DNA from: Actinomycetota bacterium
GTDB taxonomy: Bacteria; Actinomycetota; Acidimicrobiia; Acidimicrobiales; RAAP-2
Assembly: GCA_021324045.1 (NCBI GenBank)
Contig: JAJPJV010000001.1
Span: 62,001-126,000 of the forward strand
Direction: 5' to 3'
Length of the DNA stretch: 64,000 bases
Of the stretch, positions 43,858 through 52,383 are shown in pieces (position 1 is the first letter of the stretch; the number at the start of each line of letters is the position of its first letter). The translations under genes were made by a program, and so were the position numbers. The notes beneath the pieces are model-generated. The model was given only the letters and a program-made list of their open reading frames with translations, did no database searches and was not told the origin of the DNA.

Positions 43858-44787
43858 ATGACGGCCATTTCGGAAATGGTGTCGGCCGACGGGAAGGTCG
43901 GATCCGAGGCCGTGCTCTCGGCAACGGGGATCACGGTTCGTTTCGGGGGGCTGACCGCGCTCTCTGACGTGAGCGTGTCGATCCCGCCAGGATCCATCGT
44001 CGGGCTCGTGGGTCCCAATGGCGCCGGGAAGACCACCCTCTTCGGCGTGCTGTCCGGGCTGCTCAAACCCAATAGCGGTCGGGTGTTCCTGCTCGGGGAA
44101 GACGTGACGGGGGCGTCGCCGCAGGCGCGGGCCCGAAGAGGTCTCGCGCGAACCTTCCAGCAGCCCGAGCTGTTCAACGGCCTCACCGTGCGTGAGCACC
44201 TCGTGCTTGCCTACCGGGCCCGCCACGAGCGAGCTCGTCTGTGGCGCGACGTGTTCACGGCGGGGTGTCTCCGACGCCCGGCACGCGCAGAGACCGAGCG
44301 GGTGGAATCGTTGCTCGAGCTGCTGTCGTTGGGCGAGGTGGCTGACACCCTCGCAGACGTGCTGCCGCTGGGGACCAGCCGGTTGCTCGAAGTCGGGCGT
44401 GCGCTTGCCGCAAGCCCGTCCGTCGTTCTGCTCGACGAGCCGTTGTCCGGCCTTGACGTGCATGAAGCCGAGCAGTTGGCCAACGCACTGCAGCGAACCG
44501 TGAGGGAAGAGCACGTCTCGCTCCTGCTCGTCGAGCATGACATCGGCACCGTGCTCAATATCTCGAACCACATTTACGTGCTCGACTTCGGCCTGCTCAT
44601 CGCCAGTGGTCCGCCGGAGGAGATCCGTGAAGACCCCCGGGTTCGCTCCGCCTACCTCGGCGACGAAGACGTGGCCGTCGGCCGCGTCGACATCGGATCG
44701 CACCACGGCGCTCGTTCGACCTCAGATCCGCACAACGAGGCAGCGGCCGGTCAGGAGCCTGACGTGGTCGAGGAACGCTCGACATGA
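43858..44787 (+). CDS. Branched-chain amino acid-type ABC transporter ATPase (LivG-like)
   Basis: About 309 residues. VRFGGLTALSDVSVSIPPGSIVGLVGPNGAGKTTLFGVLSG has the Walker A, LARTFQQPELFNGLTVREHLVLAYRARHE the Q-loop typical of LivG, LPLGTSRLLEVGRALAASPSVVLLDEPLSGLDVHEAEQLA a degenerate signature (LGTSR) and Walker B, and LLVEHDIGTVL the H-loop. The start is not certain; the frame is open from 43774. A 35-residue acidic tail follows the usual end. The stop overlaps the livF-like start (ATGA). Permease and binding-protein genes are not in the window. Confidence 0.9.
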   Translation: MTAISEMVSADGKVGSEAVLSATGITVRFGGLTALSDVSVSIPPGSIVGLVGPNGAGKTTLFGVLSGLLKPNSGRVFLLGEDVTGASPQARARRGLARTFQQPELFNGLTVREHLVLAYRARHERARLWRDVFTAGCLRRPARAETERVESLLELLSLGEVADTLADVLPLGTSRLLEVGRALAASPSVVLLDEPLSGLDVHEAEQLANALQRTVREEHVSLLLVEHDIGTVLNISNHIYVLDFGLLIASGPPEEIREDPRVRSAYLGDEDVAVGRVDIGSHHGARSTSDPHNEAAAGQEPDVVEERST

Positions 44788-45560
44788 GCGGTGCCGCGCT
44801 CGAGGTCGAAGACCTCTACGTCAGCTATGGACTCTCCCAAGCACTGTTCGGGGTCGACATCTCCGTGGACGCCGGCAGGGTTCTGGCGATCTTGGGGCGC
44901 AACGGTGCCGGCAAGAGCACCTTTGGTCGTGCGGTTTCCGGGCTCGTGCCCGTGGCTCACGGTCACGTTCGCTTCGACGGCGCAGAGATCACCGGCAAAG
45001 CAGCCCACCGGATTCGCAAGGCAGGCCTGACCTACATCCCAGAGGGACGGGGGATCTTTCCCGGGCTGTCGGTCATCGACAATCTCAAGATGGCAACCCG
45101 GCAGGCGGGCGGCCGCACCGAGCGCCAAGAGGCCATCGATCGTGCCATTACGCTGTTCCCGGTGCTCGGCGCTCGCCGCCAGCAGCGGGCGGGCAGCCTC
45201 TCAGGTGGGGAGCAACAGATGCTTGCCCTGGCGAGGGCGCTCGCTGTCGAGCCCAAGCTCATCATTGCCGACGAGATGTCGCTCGGCCTCGCGCCGCTCA
45301 TGGTGGACCAGGTCTTCGAGAGCCTCGAGCGGGTCCGGGCTGATGGGATCACGATCATCCTCATCGAACAGTTCATCCACCGGGCACTGGCGTTCGCTGA
45401 CGATTGTGTGATCCTCACGCGGGGCACCGTCGGATGGCGTGGGCCCGCCAGCGCCGCCGGTACCGAGGTGCTGGAGCAGTATCTCGGCGAGGCCAGTGCC
45501 GTGCCACCCGATTCGCCGAATGGGTCGCAACCGGTTGCCAAGGAAGGATCGCTTGGCTGA
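44784..45560 (+). CDS. Branched-chain amino acid-type ABC transporter ATPase (LivF-like)
   Basis: 258 residues. LEVEDLYVSYGLSQALFGVDISVDAGRVLAILGRNGAGKSTFGRAVSG (Walker A), LTYIPEGRGIFPGLSVIDNLKMA (LivF Q-loop), GSLSGGEQQMLALARALAVEPKLIIADEMSLGLAPLMVD (signature and Walker B) and IILIEQFIHRAL, where the usual His of the H-loop motif (EQ-N/H) is present within QFIH. Coupled to the LivG-like gene. Together they would energise import of an amino acid or another carboxylate, probably a substrate of the nearby catabolic enzymes. Confidence 0.92.
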   Translation: MSGAALEVEDLYVSYGLSQALFGVDISVDAGRVLAILGRNGAGKSTFGRAVSGLVPVAHGHVRFDGAEITGKAAHRIRKAGLTYIPEGRGIFPGLSVIDNLKMATRQAGGRTERQEAIDRAITLFPVLGARRQQRAGSLSGGEQQMLALARALAVEPKLIIADEMSLGLAPLMVDQVFESLERVRADGITIILIEQFIHRALAFADDCVILTRGTVGWRGPASAAGTEVLEQYLGEASAVPPDSPNGSQPVAKEGSLG

Positions 45561-45699
45561 AGCCACGGTCGGTCGCGCGGCGAGGGTTGGCCGCGAGGCC
45601 GCAACGCTGGGCTACCCAGTCGCGGCGCGACCTGAATTGCTGCCCGTGTCCGGCGGGAGGTCCGTTCGTGGAGCGACCCGCTCCGAGGCGTATCGATGA
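45555..45699 (+). CDS. Possible small coupled ORF (47 codons)
   Basis: A TTG at 45555 overlaps the stop of the livF-like gene, and the frame ends at a TGA (45697-45699) that overlaps the ATG of the hydrolase gene. It reads LAEATVGRAARVGREAATLG then YPVAARPELLPVSGGRSVRG. Filling the gap exactly with coupled ends is suggestive, but the frame is short and unrecognised. It may be non-coding or a remnant. Confidence 0.25.
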
Positions 45700-46400
45700 C
45701 GCTGTTCGCCTTGGTTCATGGTGGCGCCCACGGTGGGTGGTGTTGGGAACTGCTGGTTCCCGAGCTCGAAGCTCGTGGTCACTGGGCCGTCACGCCCGAC
45801 CTCCCCCTCGAGGACCCCTCGGCAGGAGTCGAAGCCTGGGCTCGGACCGTTTGGAACGCGATCGATGCCTTCCAGCCAGGCGCTGAAGGTCGCGACATCG
45901 TGGTTGTCGGCCACTCGCTCGCGGGCTTGGCCCTCCCAGTCATCGCTTCGATGCGCCCGGTGCGGCGCTTGGTGTTCCTCGGCGCGATGGTCCCAGTTCC
46001 CGGGCGGGCCTATGCCGACTACCTCGCGGACGAGCCTGGCGCGGTCATCTTCGATGGTTCCGTTCGTCCCGGCGACGAAGTGGGCGATGGTCCGATCTCC
46101 TGGCGCGCGGCCCGGGAGGGCTTTTACCAAGACTGTCCGGAACCGCTTGCCAGAGCAGCCTGGCGACGCCTACGCCCTCAGTCCGATACGGTCTTCACGG
46201 AACGATGCCCCATCGATCGCTGGCCCGACGTGCCGTCCACGTACATCCTGATGACCGAGGACAGGGCCGTGGGTCAGGAATGGTCTCGTCGCGTCGCCAG
46301 GGAGCGGCTCGCAGCCCAGTTGATCGAGCTCCCAGGAGGCCATTCCCCGTTCTATTCGCGCCCAGTGGAACTGGCCCAGGTACTGACGTCCTTACAGTGA
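45696..46400 (+). CDS. Alpha/beta hydrolase
   Basis: 234 residues. FALVHGGAHGGWCWELLVPELEARGHWAVTPDLPLEDPSAG is the first oxyanion region, VVVGHSLAGLALPVIASM holds the nucleophile elbow GHSLAG, and the catalytic His is in LPGGHSPFYSRPVELAQVL. The pattern resembles plant methylesterase/hydroxynitrile lyase-like small hydrolases. It is the last gene of the plus-strand group after the ABC ATPases. Substrate unknown. Confidence 0.88.
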   Translation: MTLFALVHGGAHGGWCWELLVPELEARGHWAVTPDLPLEDPSAGVEAWARTVWNAIDAFQPGAEGRDIVVVGHSLAGLALPVIASMRPVRRLVFLGAMVPVPGRAYADYLADEPGAVIFDGSVRPGDEVGDGPISWRAAREGFYQDCPEPLARAAWRRLRPQSDTVFTERCPIDRWPDVPSTYILMTEDRAVGQEWSRRVARERLAAQLIELPGGHSPFYSRPVELAQVLTSLQ

Positions 46401-47180
46401 CTGACCAACTGGCGGCTTGATCGCCCGAGTTGCGAGGAATGCGGGGAAGTACGGCACTGTGACGTCTTCTTCGAGCGCGTAGTCCTCGTAGAGGCCGGTG
46501 ATGACGAATCCCGCGTCGAGCTGCCCGCCGAGCTGGTCTTCGAGCGAGTGCCCGAAGCAGAGCGGTTCGTCGGGGTCTCGCACCTGTTCGCGCTCTGCGG
46601 GGCTCAATGAGGTGAGGTCCGAATAGGGCACGGCGTACTTGAGCTCGAGCACGCCTTCTGCCTCCTTCAGCCGGTCGAAGCAGAAGTACAGGGGATTGAC
46701 GAAACCCGCAAGTAACGTTCCTCCGGGGCGTAGGACCCGGAAGCACTCCCGCCATACCGGTCGGACATGTTCGGAGAAGCAGTTCGAGCAGGGATGGAAG
46801 ACGAGGTCGAATGTCCCGTCCTCGAACGCCGACAGATCCGCCATGTCGCCGCGAACCGTTTTGAGGTCGAGCTTCTCGCGGGCTGCGACCGAGCGATCCT
46901 GGGCGAGTTGGCGCACCGAGTTGTCAAAGACGGTGACCCTGGCCCCGGCGGCAGCGAGCAGTGGCCCCTGCTGGCCACCGCCTGATGCCAGGCAGAGCAC
47001 CGAGGCGCCCGCCAGCGGGGGAAACCACGCTCTGGGCACCGCCCGGCGCGGCGTGAGGAGTACCGACCATTCCCCGCCGCGGGCGCGCTCGACGCGGTCG
47101 TGGTCGACCGGCACCGTCCAGACGTTGCCGTTCTCGACCTCTTTGTCCCAGGCTGCGCTATTGAACGCAAGAACGTCCAC
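46392..47180 (-). CDS. SAM-dependent methyltransferase
   Basis: About 262 residues from the GTG at 47180, preceded by GGAG. FNSAAWDKEVENGNVWTVPV precedes the SAM motif VLCLASGGGQQGPLLAAAGARVTVFDNS, then RGDMADLSAFEDGTFDLVFHPCSNCF and FRVLRPGGTLLAGFVNP of the class I fold. Two Cys (HPCSNCF) sit near the active site. The frame is open to 47342, but the upstream part shows no conservation. The 3' end overlaps the hydrolase gene by 9 bp (convergent). Substrate unknown. Confidence 0.88.
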   Translation of the reverse strand: MDVLAFNSAAWDKEVENGNVWTVPVDHDRVERARGGEWSVLLTPRRAVPRAWFPPLAGASVLCLASGGGQQGPLLAAAGARVTVFDNSVRQLAQDRSVAAREKLDLKTVRGDMADLSAFEDGTFDLVFHPCSNCFSEHVRPVWRECFRVLRPGGTLLAGFVNPLYFCFDRLKEAEGVLELKYAVPYSDLTSLSPAEREQVRDPDEPLCFGHSLEDQLGGQLDAGFVITGLYEDYALEEDVTVPYFPAFLATRAIKPPVGQSL

Positions 47181-47423
47181 GTGTACTCCAACTGGCTCTT
47201 CCGGAGTCAGTGAGGTCCAGGGCGCGAGGCGACGCCGGCACGATTGCTGGGTGTGCAGAGAGTGCCTCGCCTGAATAGCGTCTGTTGGGCCGAAGCGATC
47301 GCCTGGCCCGCAACGGTGGCGCCGGTTGTAAGCGCTGGACACTGGGAAGGGGGTGAAGGGTCACCGGCGACGCCTGACGCGTGTGAGCCACGACTCCGGT
47401 TCGGTTCAGCGCTGCCGGACGAT

Positions 47424-47609
47424 CTATTTCTTCGGCTGGATCTTCACCCCGGGGCCCGGGACGAACAGGCTCTCGTGACCGTCGTCCCATCGAACCCAGA
47501 GCCGCTGGTGGTCACGGTCACCCTCGGTACGGACGACCTCTCCGCTTCGGCGGCCCTGTCCAACCTTCGTGCCCTCGACAAGGAGGTGGTCACCCTCGTG
47601 CGCTTCCAT
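47424..47609 (-). CDS. DUF1918 family protein
   Basis: 61 residues from the ATG at 47609, preceded by GGAGGGGAC. MEAHEGDHLLVEGTKVGQGRRSGEVVRTEG...WVRWDDGHESLFVPGPGVKI is the whole DUF1918 domain, an SH3-like beta barrel common as a stand-alone small protein in actinobacteria. Function unknown. The gene sits within a longer open frame, but only this end is conserved. Confidence 0.88.
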   Translation of the reverse strand: MEAHEGDHLLVEGTKVGQGRRSGEVVRTEGDRDHQRLWVRWDDGHESLFVPGPGVKIQPKK

Positions 47610-47765
47610 GTCCCCTCCTTTCTCTCGCGTCCACGAATACCCCTTTGTCGCAGGAATACCCCTTTTAGGTAATAACACGGCACGACCCGCCCTGCGAGCG
47701 CCTGGCGCGGTTCGTAAATTGGACGTGGGTCTTGGCTGCGAAGGCAGCGTTGAGGAGCGATCGCA

Positions 47766-48566
47766 ATGGACCTCAGCGACGCAAAAGGACCTGGTGAACG
47801 AGCGCTCAGGGCGATGGCCGAAGCTGCCCGCCGCGCTCGAGAGGCGACCGCGTTGGAGTCGAGGACCGCGCCGGGGCAAACCGCTCCAGCACTGAGAGAG
47901 CCCTCCAGGAGGCAGCAGCGACCCGCTCGGACCCGACGCGTCAGGGCACAAAATGTTCCTTCGGGCGCGCGGGACCAGTTGGTGTCGCCTCCCACCCGAA
48001 CAGCGGACCACGGCATCAGAGACAGCGAGACGACCGATGGGGTCATCCGGCATCCCAGCGAGCTCTCGACGCCGCCACGTGCGCTCCGCCTCACCGTCAT
48101 CGGAGCCGCCGCGTTGGTCATCCTTTCGGGCGCCACGCTCCTGATCGCGCGTACAACCAAGTGGATCCCCTCAGTTGGGCCGGTAGCCAGCCAAAAGGAA
48201 CAGGTTCACCAACGGGTTCGGGGGCCGGCCCACCCTCCTGCCATTGCCGGACCAGCTCAGCCGATACCGTCGCCGGGCTCCGTTCAAGCTCCAACCGCAT
48301 CCGCCGGTAACTCCCCGCAGTTGACTTCCCTCGCTCCGCCGAATGGGTCAGCCGGCCAGACCGTGGTGGTCACCGGCATGAACTTGTTCAGCCCCGACGG
48401 GCGCGTCCAGGCGTTCTTCTCCGGGCAGGAGGCTCCGACTAGCTGTACATCGGAAACGTCGTGCACGGTGACCGTTCCGGATCTTCCCGGCCCACAGCGT
48501 GATGTCCCGGTGACGATCGTCACAGAAGCCGGAACTTCCAACGCGATCTTTTTCTCGTACGGCTGA
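47766..48566 (+). CDS. Membrane-anchored protein with IPT/TIG-like domain
   Basis: 266 residues after a strong RBS (GAGGAG). The N-terminal 105 residues are charged and probably cytoplasmic. One transmembrane helix, LRLTVIGAAALVILSGATLLIA, lies at about 107-128. A Pro/Ala-rich linker (130-185) follows outside. The C-terminal domain PQLTSLAPPNGSAGQTVVVTGMNLFSPDGRVQAFFSGQEAPTSC...TVTVPDLPGPQRDVPVTIVTEAGTSNAIFFSYG is an IPT/TIG immunoglobulin-like fold with two paired Cys. Likely a surface structural or binding protein. Confidence 0.82.
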   Translation: MDLSDAKGPGERALRAMAEAARRAREATALESRTAPGQTAPALREPSRRQQRPARTRRVRAQNVPSGARDQLVSPPTRTADHGIRDSETTDGVIRHPSELSTPPRALRLTVIGAAALVILSGATLLIARTTKWIPSVGPVASQKEQVHQRVRGPAHPPAIAGPAQPIPSPGSVQAPTASAGNSPQLTSLAPPNGSAGQTVVVTGMNLFSPDGRVQAFFSGQEAPTSCTSETSCTVTVPDLPGPQRDVPVTIVTEAGTSNAIFFSYG

Positions 48567-48617
48567 CCCGTTCGTCGCTGCCCTGAAAGCGACGGTGAAG
48601 TGAGTTGCTGGGTCCAG

Positions 48618-48857
48618 CTACTGGCTCTCGGTTCCTCCGAGCTCACTGGCGAGCCGCTCGCCAATTACAAGGGCAGTTGCAGGTTCGGTGTTGGCCCGAC
48701 CGACCAGCCAACAGGAGATCGGAGCAGCAGTTCGCTCAGAGGCGTGAGCGGCGATTCCTGCAAGTCGCAGGAGCGAGCTCGCGACTTCGTCGTCTGGTGG
48801 CTCTGTGCCAATTTCGCGCGCGAAAAGCTCAACCCATTCCCGAGTGGTCAGTGTCAT
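48618..48857 (-). CDS. DUF6457 domain protein
   Basis: 79 residues from the ATG at 48857. MTLTTREWVELFAREIGTEPPDDEVASSLLRLAGIAAHASERTAAPISCWLVGRA matches the small all-helical DUF6457 proteins (AAHASERTAAP is the core). In other actinobacteria this domain is often found next to or fused with molybdenum-cofactor proteins, which are not seen here. Function unknown. An in-frame extension to 48956 is not conserved. Confidence 0.75.
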   Translation of the reverse strand: MTLTTREWVELFAREIGTEPPDDEVASSLLRLAGIAAHASERTAAPISCWLVGRANTEPATALVIGERLASELGGTESQ

Positions 48858-48889
48858 GGGTACGACCGTAGTCGCGCATGCCGGAGACC

Positions 48890-49318
48890 TCAGGCGCCGT
48901 AGAGGGAGGCAGGGCTCCGCCCGTCTGTGATCACTCGGCGGCGCGAGATCTTCCACTCGCCATCAACCGCTTGATATTCATCGATGTATCGACCCCAATG
49001 ATCCAGCCCAACTCTGGTGAGAACGAGGAAGTAACAGCGTCCTCGTGCGTGCGTTTCATCGATCAGATCAATCTGATGAGTTCCGGTGATGTGCCGGAGA
49101 TATCTGGACGGGTCACCTTGGGTGATCTTGTCTCGCACTCCGGTGAAGATCGAGCGAATCTCCTCGAGACCTGAACGTGGCCCGTCCGGGAGCTCCATCA
49201 CTGCGTCTGCAGTGAACAGTTCCAAAACCTGCTCGAAGCGACCGCTGTCACCGTTTGCGTTGTAGCGGGCAACGAGATCCCGAATCGCCTCGCGGGCTGA
49301 TAGTTCCCAATGCTCCAT
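48890..49318 (-). CDS. SnoaL-like (NTF2-fold) protein
   Basis: 142 residues from the ATG at 49318, with GGAGGAAAG just upstream. WELSAREAIRDLVARYNANGDSGRFEQVLELFTADAVMELPDGPRSGLEEIRSIFTGV and YLRHITGTHQIDLIDETHARGRCYFLVL...WGRYIDEYQAVDGEWKISRRRVITD give the cone-like SnoaL fold with the conserved Tyr/Asp start and central His. Members act as isomerases, dehydratases or binding proteins on steroid-like or polyketide substrates. Specific role unknown. Confidence 0.85.
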   Translation of the reverse strand: MEHWELSAREAIRDLVARYNANGDSGRFEQVLELFTADAVMELPDGPRSGLEEIRSIFTGVRDKITQGDPSRYLRHITGTHQIDLIDETHARGRCYFLVLTRVGLDHWGRYIDEYQAVDGEWKISRRRVITDGRSPASLYGA

Positions 49319-49937
49319 CTTTCCTCCAGATCCTCGATGCCGAAGGAGCGCCGGGAAATGTTCGTCCAACGGGCGCGGTTCCGCCAAATGCTGAGCACGT
49401 TCGGTGCCGTGGGACGGTGATGATGGTTCGCTCCAATCGAGCAGTTCGGGCGATTGCTCGCTCGCAGCAATAGGATTTGGCAGTGGATGGCTCGCCGGTC
49501 GAGGTCCTCATGGATTTCGTCGCTCGTTGCCGGCGTGCTCCCCAAGCGTTCACGAGGCGATCGGTCGGGATCAGGGAAGCAAACGTGCTGACGCCAACGG
49601 GCTAGGGAGATGCAATTGACACGTGACCGTCGAAGACAGCCATGACGTGATGCCGAGCAGCAGGCTGGCTTTGTCGCAGTGCACGTTGTGGGCACCGCGG
49701 ACGAGTTCGCTCCAGCTCGAAAGAAAGCCGCTCCACAACCGACGGAGATGCCGGACCAGGGCGTCACGCGAGCGCTGAGTCTTTGCTGATGGTACGGACT
49801 TCGCAAGTGACCCACGAATACGGCTGGCGCCCGCTCGGGAACGAGTGGTGACGACCTCGGCTTTACGGCTGGGGTGGATGCTGTAGCAATGGACGGAATG
49901 CCGGTACGGAGCATCCGATCGGAGGTGAACGGTTGCC
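49319..49937. other. Intergenic region, no gene seen
   Basis: About 620 bp between the divergent SnoaL-like and Gfo/Idh genes. Open frames on both strands lack recognisable motifs and run into neighbouring genes antisense. It is unusually long for this window and may hold a decayed gene, but I could not identify one. Confidence 0.55.
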
Positions 49938-50888
49938 ATGAGGGTTGGTGTGATCGGCCGGGGATTCGGCGCGCGGGTGGTTGCTCCGGCATTCGAGGCT
50001 ACCGAAGGATGTGAGGTAGTCGACGTCGTCTCTGCGCGTGACATGGCAGCGGTGTCGGCACTATGTCGTCGGTCCGACGTAGACCTCGTCTCAGTGCATT
50101 CACCCCCCTTCCTACATGTCGAGCATGTCCGTCTTGCTGTCGAGGCCAGGCACGACGTTCTTTGCGACAAACCATTCGGTCGCAATGCCGAGGAGGCTGC
50201 CGAGATGCGGGCCATTGCAAGCGACGCAGGTGTTCTGCACTTTTTGAATTTCGAGAACCGGTACAACGTGTTGTGGCCCCTCCTACGTCGCGTCATCGCT
50301 GACGGTTTGATCGGTAAGCCGCAGCACGTTTCCATCACCATCTTCATGTCGACTTCCCGGACACCGATTCGACCATACGGGTGGATGTTCGATGCTGCGG
50401 CCGGGGGAGGATGGCTCGGTGCTATGGGCTCCCATCTGATTGACTTCACTCGCTGGACCTTCGGCGAGATCACCGAGATCCACGGTCAGCTTCAGAGGGC
50501 GGTCGTCGAGCGTCCTGATGCAGACGGCAAGCTGGTGCCTTGCAGCGCGGAAGACGGGTTCACGCTCACGATGAGGACCGACGAGGGGGTTACGATCGCA
50601 ATGAGCAGTAGCTCCGCTGCCCCAGTGAACCTCCCAGTGTCGTTGCTCGTCGTGGGCTCGGAAGGCATCGTGGAGGAGAGGGCGGATCAGCTTGTCGTCC
50701 ACCAGCCCGATGGCGACCGAGAGCTGTTCAACGCGGATTCGGGTACGAACTCGTCATTTGCGGCACAACTCCGATATGCCGTGGTCCTCCGGGATGCGGT
50801 CCATGCTCGTCGGGTGCCGGCGGATGTGCCGACCTTCGATGATGGCCTCGCGTGTGCCGTCGTGATGGACCAGGTTCGAGCTTCATGA
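49938..50888 (+). CDS. Gfo/Idh/MocA family oxidoreductase
   Basis: 316 residues. MRVGVIGRGFGARVVAPAFEATEGCEVVDVVSARD is the Rossmann NAD(P) motif. VLCDKPFGRNAEEAAEM carries the EKP-like motif as DKP, where Lys is the catalytic/cofactor residue. The C-terminal sheet domain includes GWMFDAAAGGGWLGAMGSHLIDFTRWTFGEI, with the family's GSH-x-x-D. Substrates are usually sugars or polyols; none can be assigned here. It is intact, in contrast to the decayed P450 gene downstream. Confidence 0.9.
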   Translation: MRVGVIGRGFGARVVAPAFEATEGCEVVDVVSARDMAAVSALCRRSDVDLVSVHSPPFLHVEHVRLAVEARHDVLCDKPFGRNAEEAAEMRAIASDAGVLHFLNFENRYNVLWPLLRRVIADGLIGKPQHVSITIFMSTSRTPIRPYGWMFDAAAGGGWLGAMGSHLIDFTRWTFGEITEIHGQLQRAVVERPDADGKLVPCSAEDGFTLTMRTDEGVTIAMSSSSAAPVNLPVSLLVVGSEGIVEERADQLVVHQPDGDRELFNADSGTNSSFAAQLRYAVVLRDAVHARRVPADVPTFDDGLACAVVMDQVRAS

Positions 50889-50954
50889 TGGGAAAGGGGA
50901 ATGGACGAGGGTCAGAGCCGTGCCGATCGTGATGGCGCGTTGGGAGGACAACAG

Positions 50955-50990
50955 ATGAGAAGAAGCCTCAGGATGAGAAGAAGCCTCGAA
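50955..50990. repeat. Tandem 18-bp direct repeat
   Basis: Two adjacent copies of GATGAGAAGAAGCCTC plus two bases (AG in the first, GA in the second) lie between the Gfo/Idh gene and the P450 pseudogene. The copies match at 16 of 18 positions. Confidence 0.8.
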
Positions 50991-51049
50991 CCAAAGGAGG
51001 GTCCCGGTCAGTTGACGATGTCACCAGTGCGTCCTCGGAGTGTCGTTCG

Positions 51050-52180
51050 ATGAACGACGCAGAGCTCGCACCGAACCGATTGTTCCAGTTCGACTCCTTG
51101 TTCCGACCGGAGGTCACGAGAATCCCTCAACCGTATTTCAAGCGGATGCGTGAGACGAATCCGGTACTGCGAACCGCGTCAATGTGGACGGACGGTAGCT
51201 CGACTGTGCGCAATGCACAGCGACGTAGATTTCGTGCTGCACAATCCGACTGTTTTCTCTCGAGGTTTGGTCAAGTTTCTCTCGAGGTTTGGTCAAGGAA
51301 ACGGCCTGGGATATCCAATGCTTCCTGTCAACGTCGATCTGCCTGACCACCTCAAGCACCGGCGCCTCCTCGGCCCGTACTCTGGACCTCGCCGAATGAA
51401 CAAGCTCGAAGCTGACATTACGCGACGTCGCGTATGCGCTCATTGACACGTTCATCCAACGAGGAGAGTGCGACTTCACCTCTGAGTACGCCATTGGTAC
51501 CTCTCGGGCACTGTCTTCCTGCGTCTTATGGGAATCCCGTCACACGAGCTCGTCCGGCGGGCGTAGCTTGTCTTCGACCGCGCGCTTCGAGCGGTTGATC
51601 GCCGACTGCCGGCGGGAGTCACGGCACGATCTGGTCTCGGACTTGGTCACGAGTAGAATCGACGACGCTCCTTTGAGCGAGGAGGAGTTGCTCGGGATCT
51701 GTCACCTCTGTTGGTTACCAGACTCGATGCGGTGACGAGAGGTTGACCCTCGCTGCTTCTTCACCTTCCTCAGTCGTAATGCTACGCGTCGCCACCGCAG
51801 CGTTGCGGATCAAACGATCATCCCAGCAGTAGGGAGGAGATGATCGGGTTCGAGTCGCCGGTGCCGTTCCTGCCCCGTGTCTGTAGCACTGGCACGGGGT
51901 GAGGGGCTGCGCGATCTCGCCGGGCGAGAATGCGATCGTGCTGCTCGGCTCGGCCAACACCGACGAGCAGGTCTACGACCATTCCAAGATCGTCGACTTC
52001 GACCGGCGCGTCATCCGTCACCTCGGTTTTGGCGCAGGTCCGCATCGATGCCTCGGTTCGCACCTTGCTCACCTCAAGCTGCGGGTGAGTCTCCGGGAAT
52101 GGCACGAGCGCATCCCGAGCTACCACGTCCGACCCGACGTGGAACCGGACTTCGAGAGGATCAACCGACAGGCCGAGTTG
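51050..52180 (+). pseudogene. Cytochrome P450 pseudogene
   Basis: P450 signatures appear in order but in different frames: NPVLRTASMWTDGS, then DVDFVLHNPTVFSRG and PVNVDLPDHLKHRRLLGP, FLRLMGIPSHELVRRA-stop, DLVTSRIDDAPLSEEELLGICHL, RLDAVT, FFTFLSRNATRRHRSVADQTIIPAV, FESPVPFLPRV, and finally GCAISPGENAIVLLGSANTDEQVYD with the heme loop FGAGPHRCLGSHLA. At least four frameshifts and two stops separate them, and the ExxR helix reads EMIG, having lost Arg. A 22-bp tandem duplication lies inside. The gene is clearly inactive; parent subfamily not identified. Confidence 0.9.
51254..51297. repeat. Tandem 22-bp duplication inside P450 pseudogene
   Basis: The 22-bp unit beginning TTTCTCTCGAGG and ending GGTCAAG occurs twice without spacer (51254-51275 and 51276-51297), identical. 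A 22-bp insertion shifts the frame by one base, so it is one of the inactivating changes or a later one. Confidence 0.9.
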
Positions 52181-52312
52181 ACTTCCTCGCGGCGAGAGTG
52201 GCGCCGGCGCCCGTGCCTGCTGGCGCGATGCCGGCGCCCGTGCCGGCCTCGCAGCGCGATCGCCGATCTCGGGCTGAGCTGACAGAGAATCGCGATCGGG
52301 GTTCGACCGAAG

Positions 52313-52383
52313 AGCGGGCGACGGGAATCGAACCCGCGTTCTCAGCTTGGGAAGCTGATGTTCTGCCTCTGAACTACGCCCGC
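52313..52383 (-). tRNA. tRNA-Gly (anticodon CCC)
   Basis: Read on the minus strand, the acceptor arms GCGGGCG and CGCCCGC pair fully. The D-arm region is GTAGTTCAGAGGCAGAAC. The anticodon stem TCAGC/GCTGA encloses the loop TTCCCAA, giving anticodon CCC (codon GGG). The T-arm is CGGGTTCGATTCCCG. CCA is not encoded. 71 nt. It marks the boundary between the accessory region with the P450 pseudogene and the following core genes. Confidence 0.95.

Noticed and set aside
43621-44706. N-terminal extension of the amidohydrolase frame at 42358
   Set aside because: The extension is antisense to the LivG-like ATPase; the GTG at 43620 has a good RBS and begins the conserved domain.
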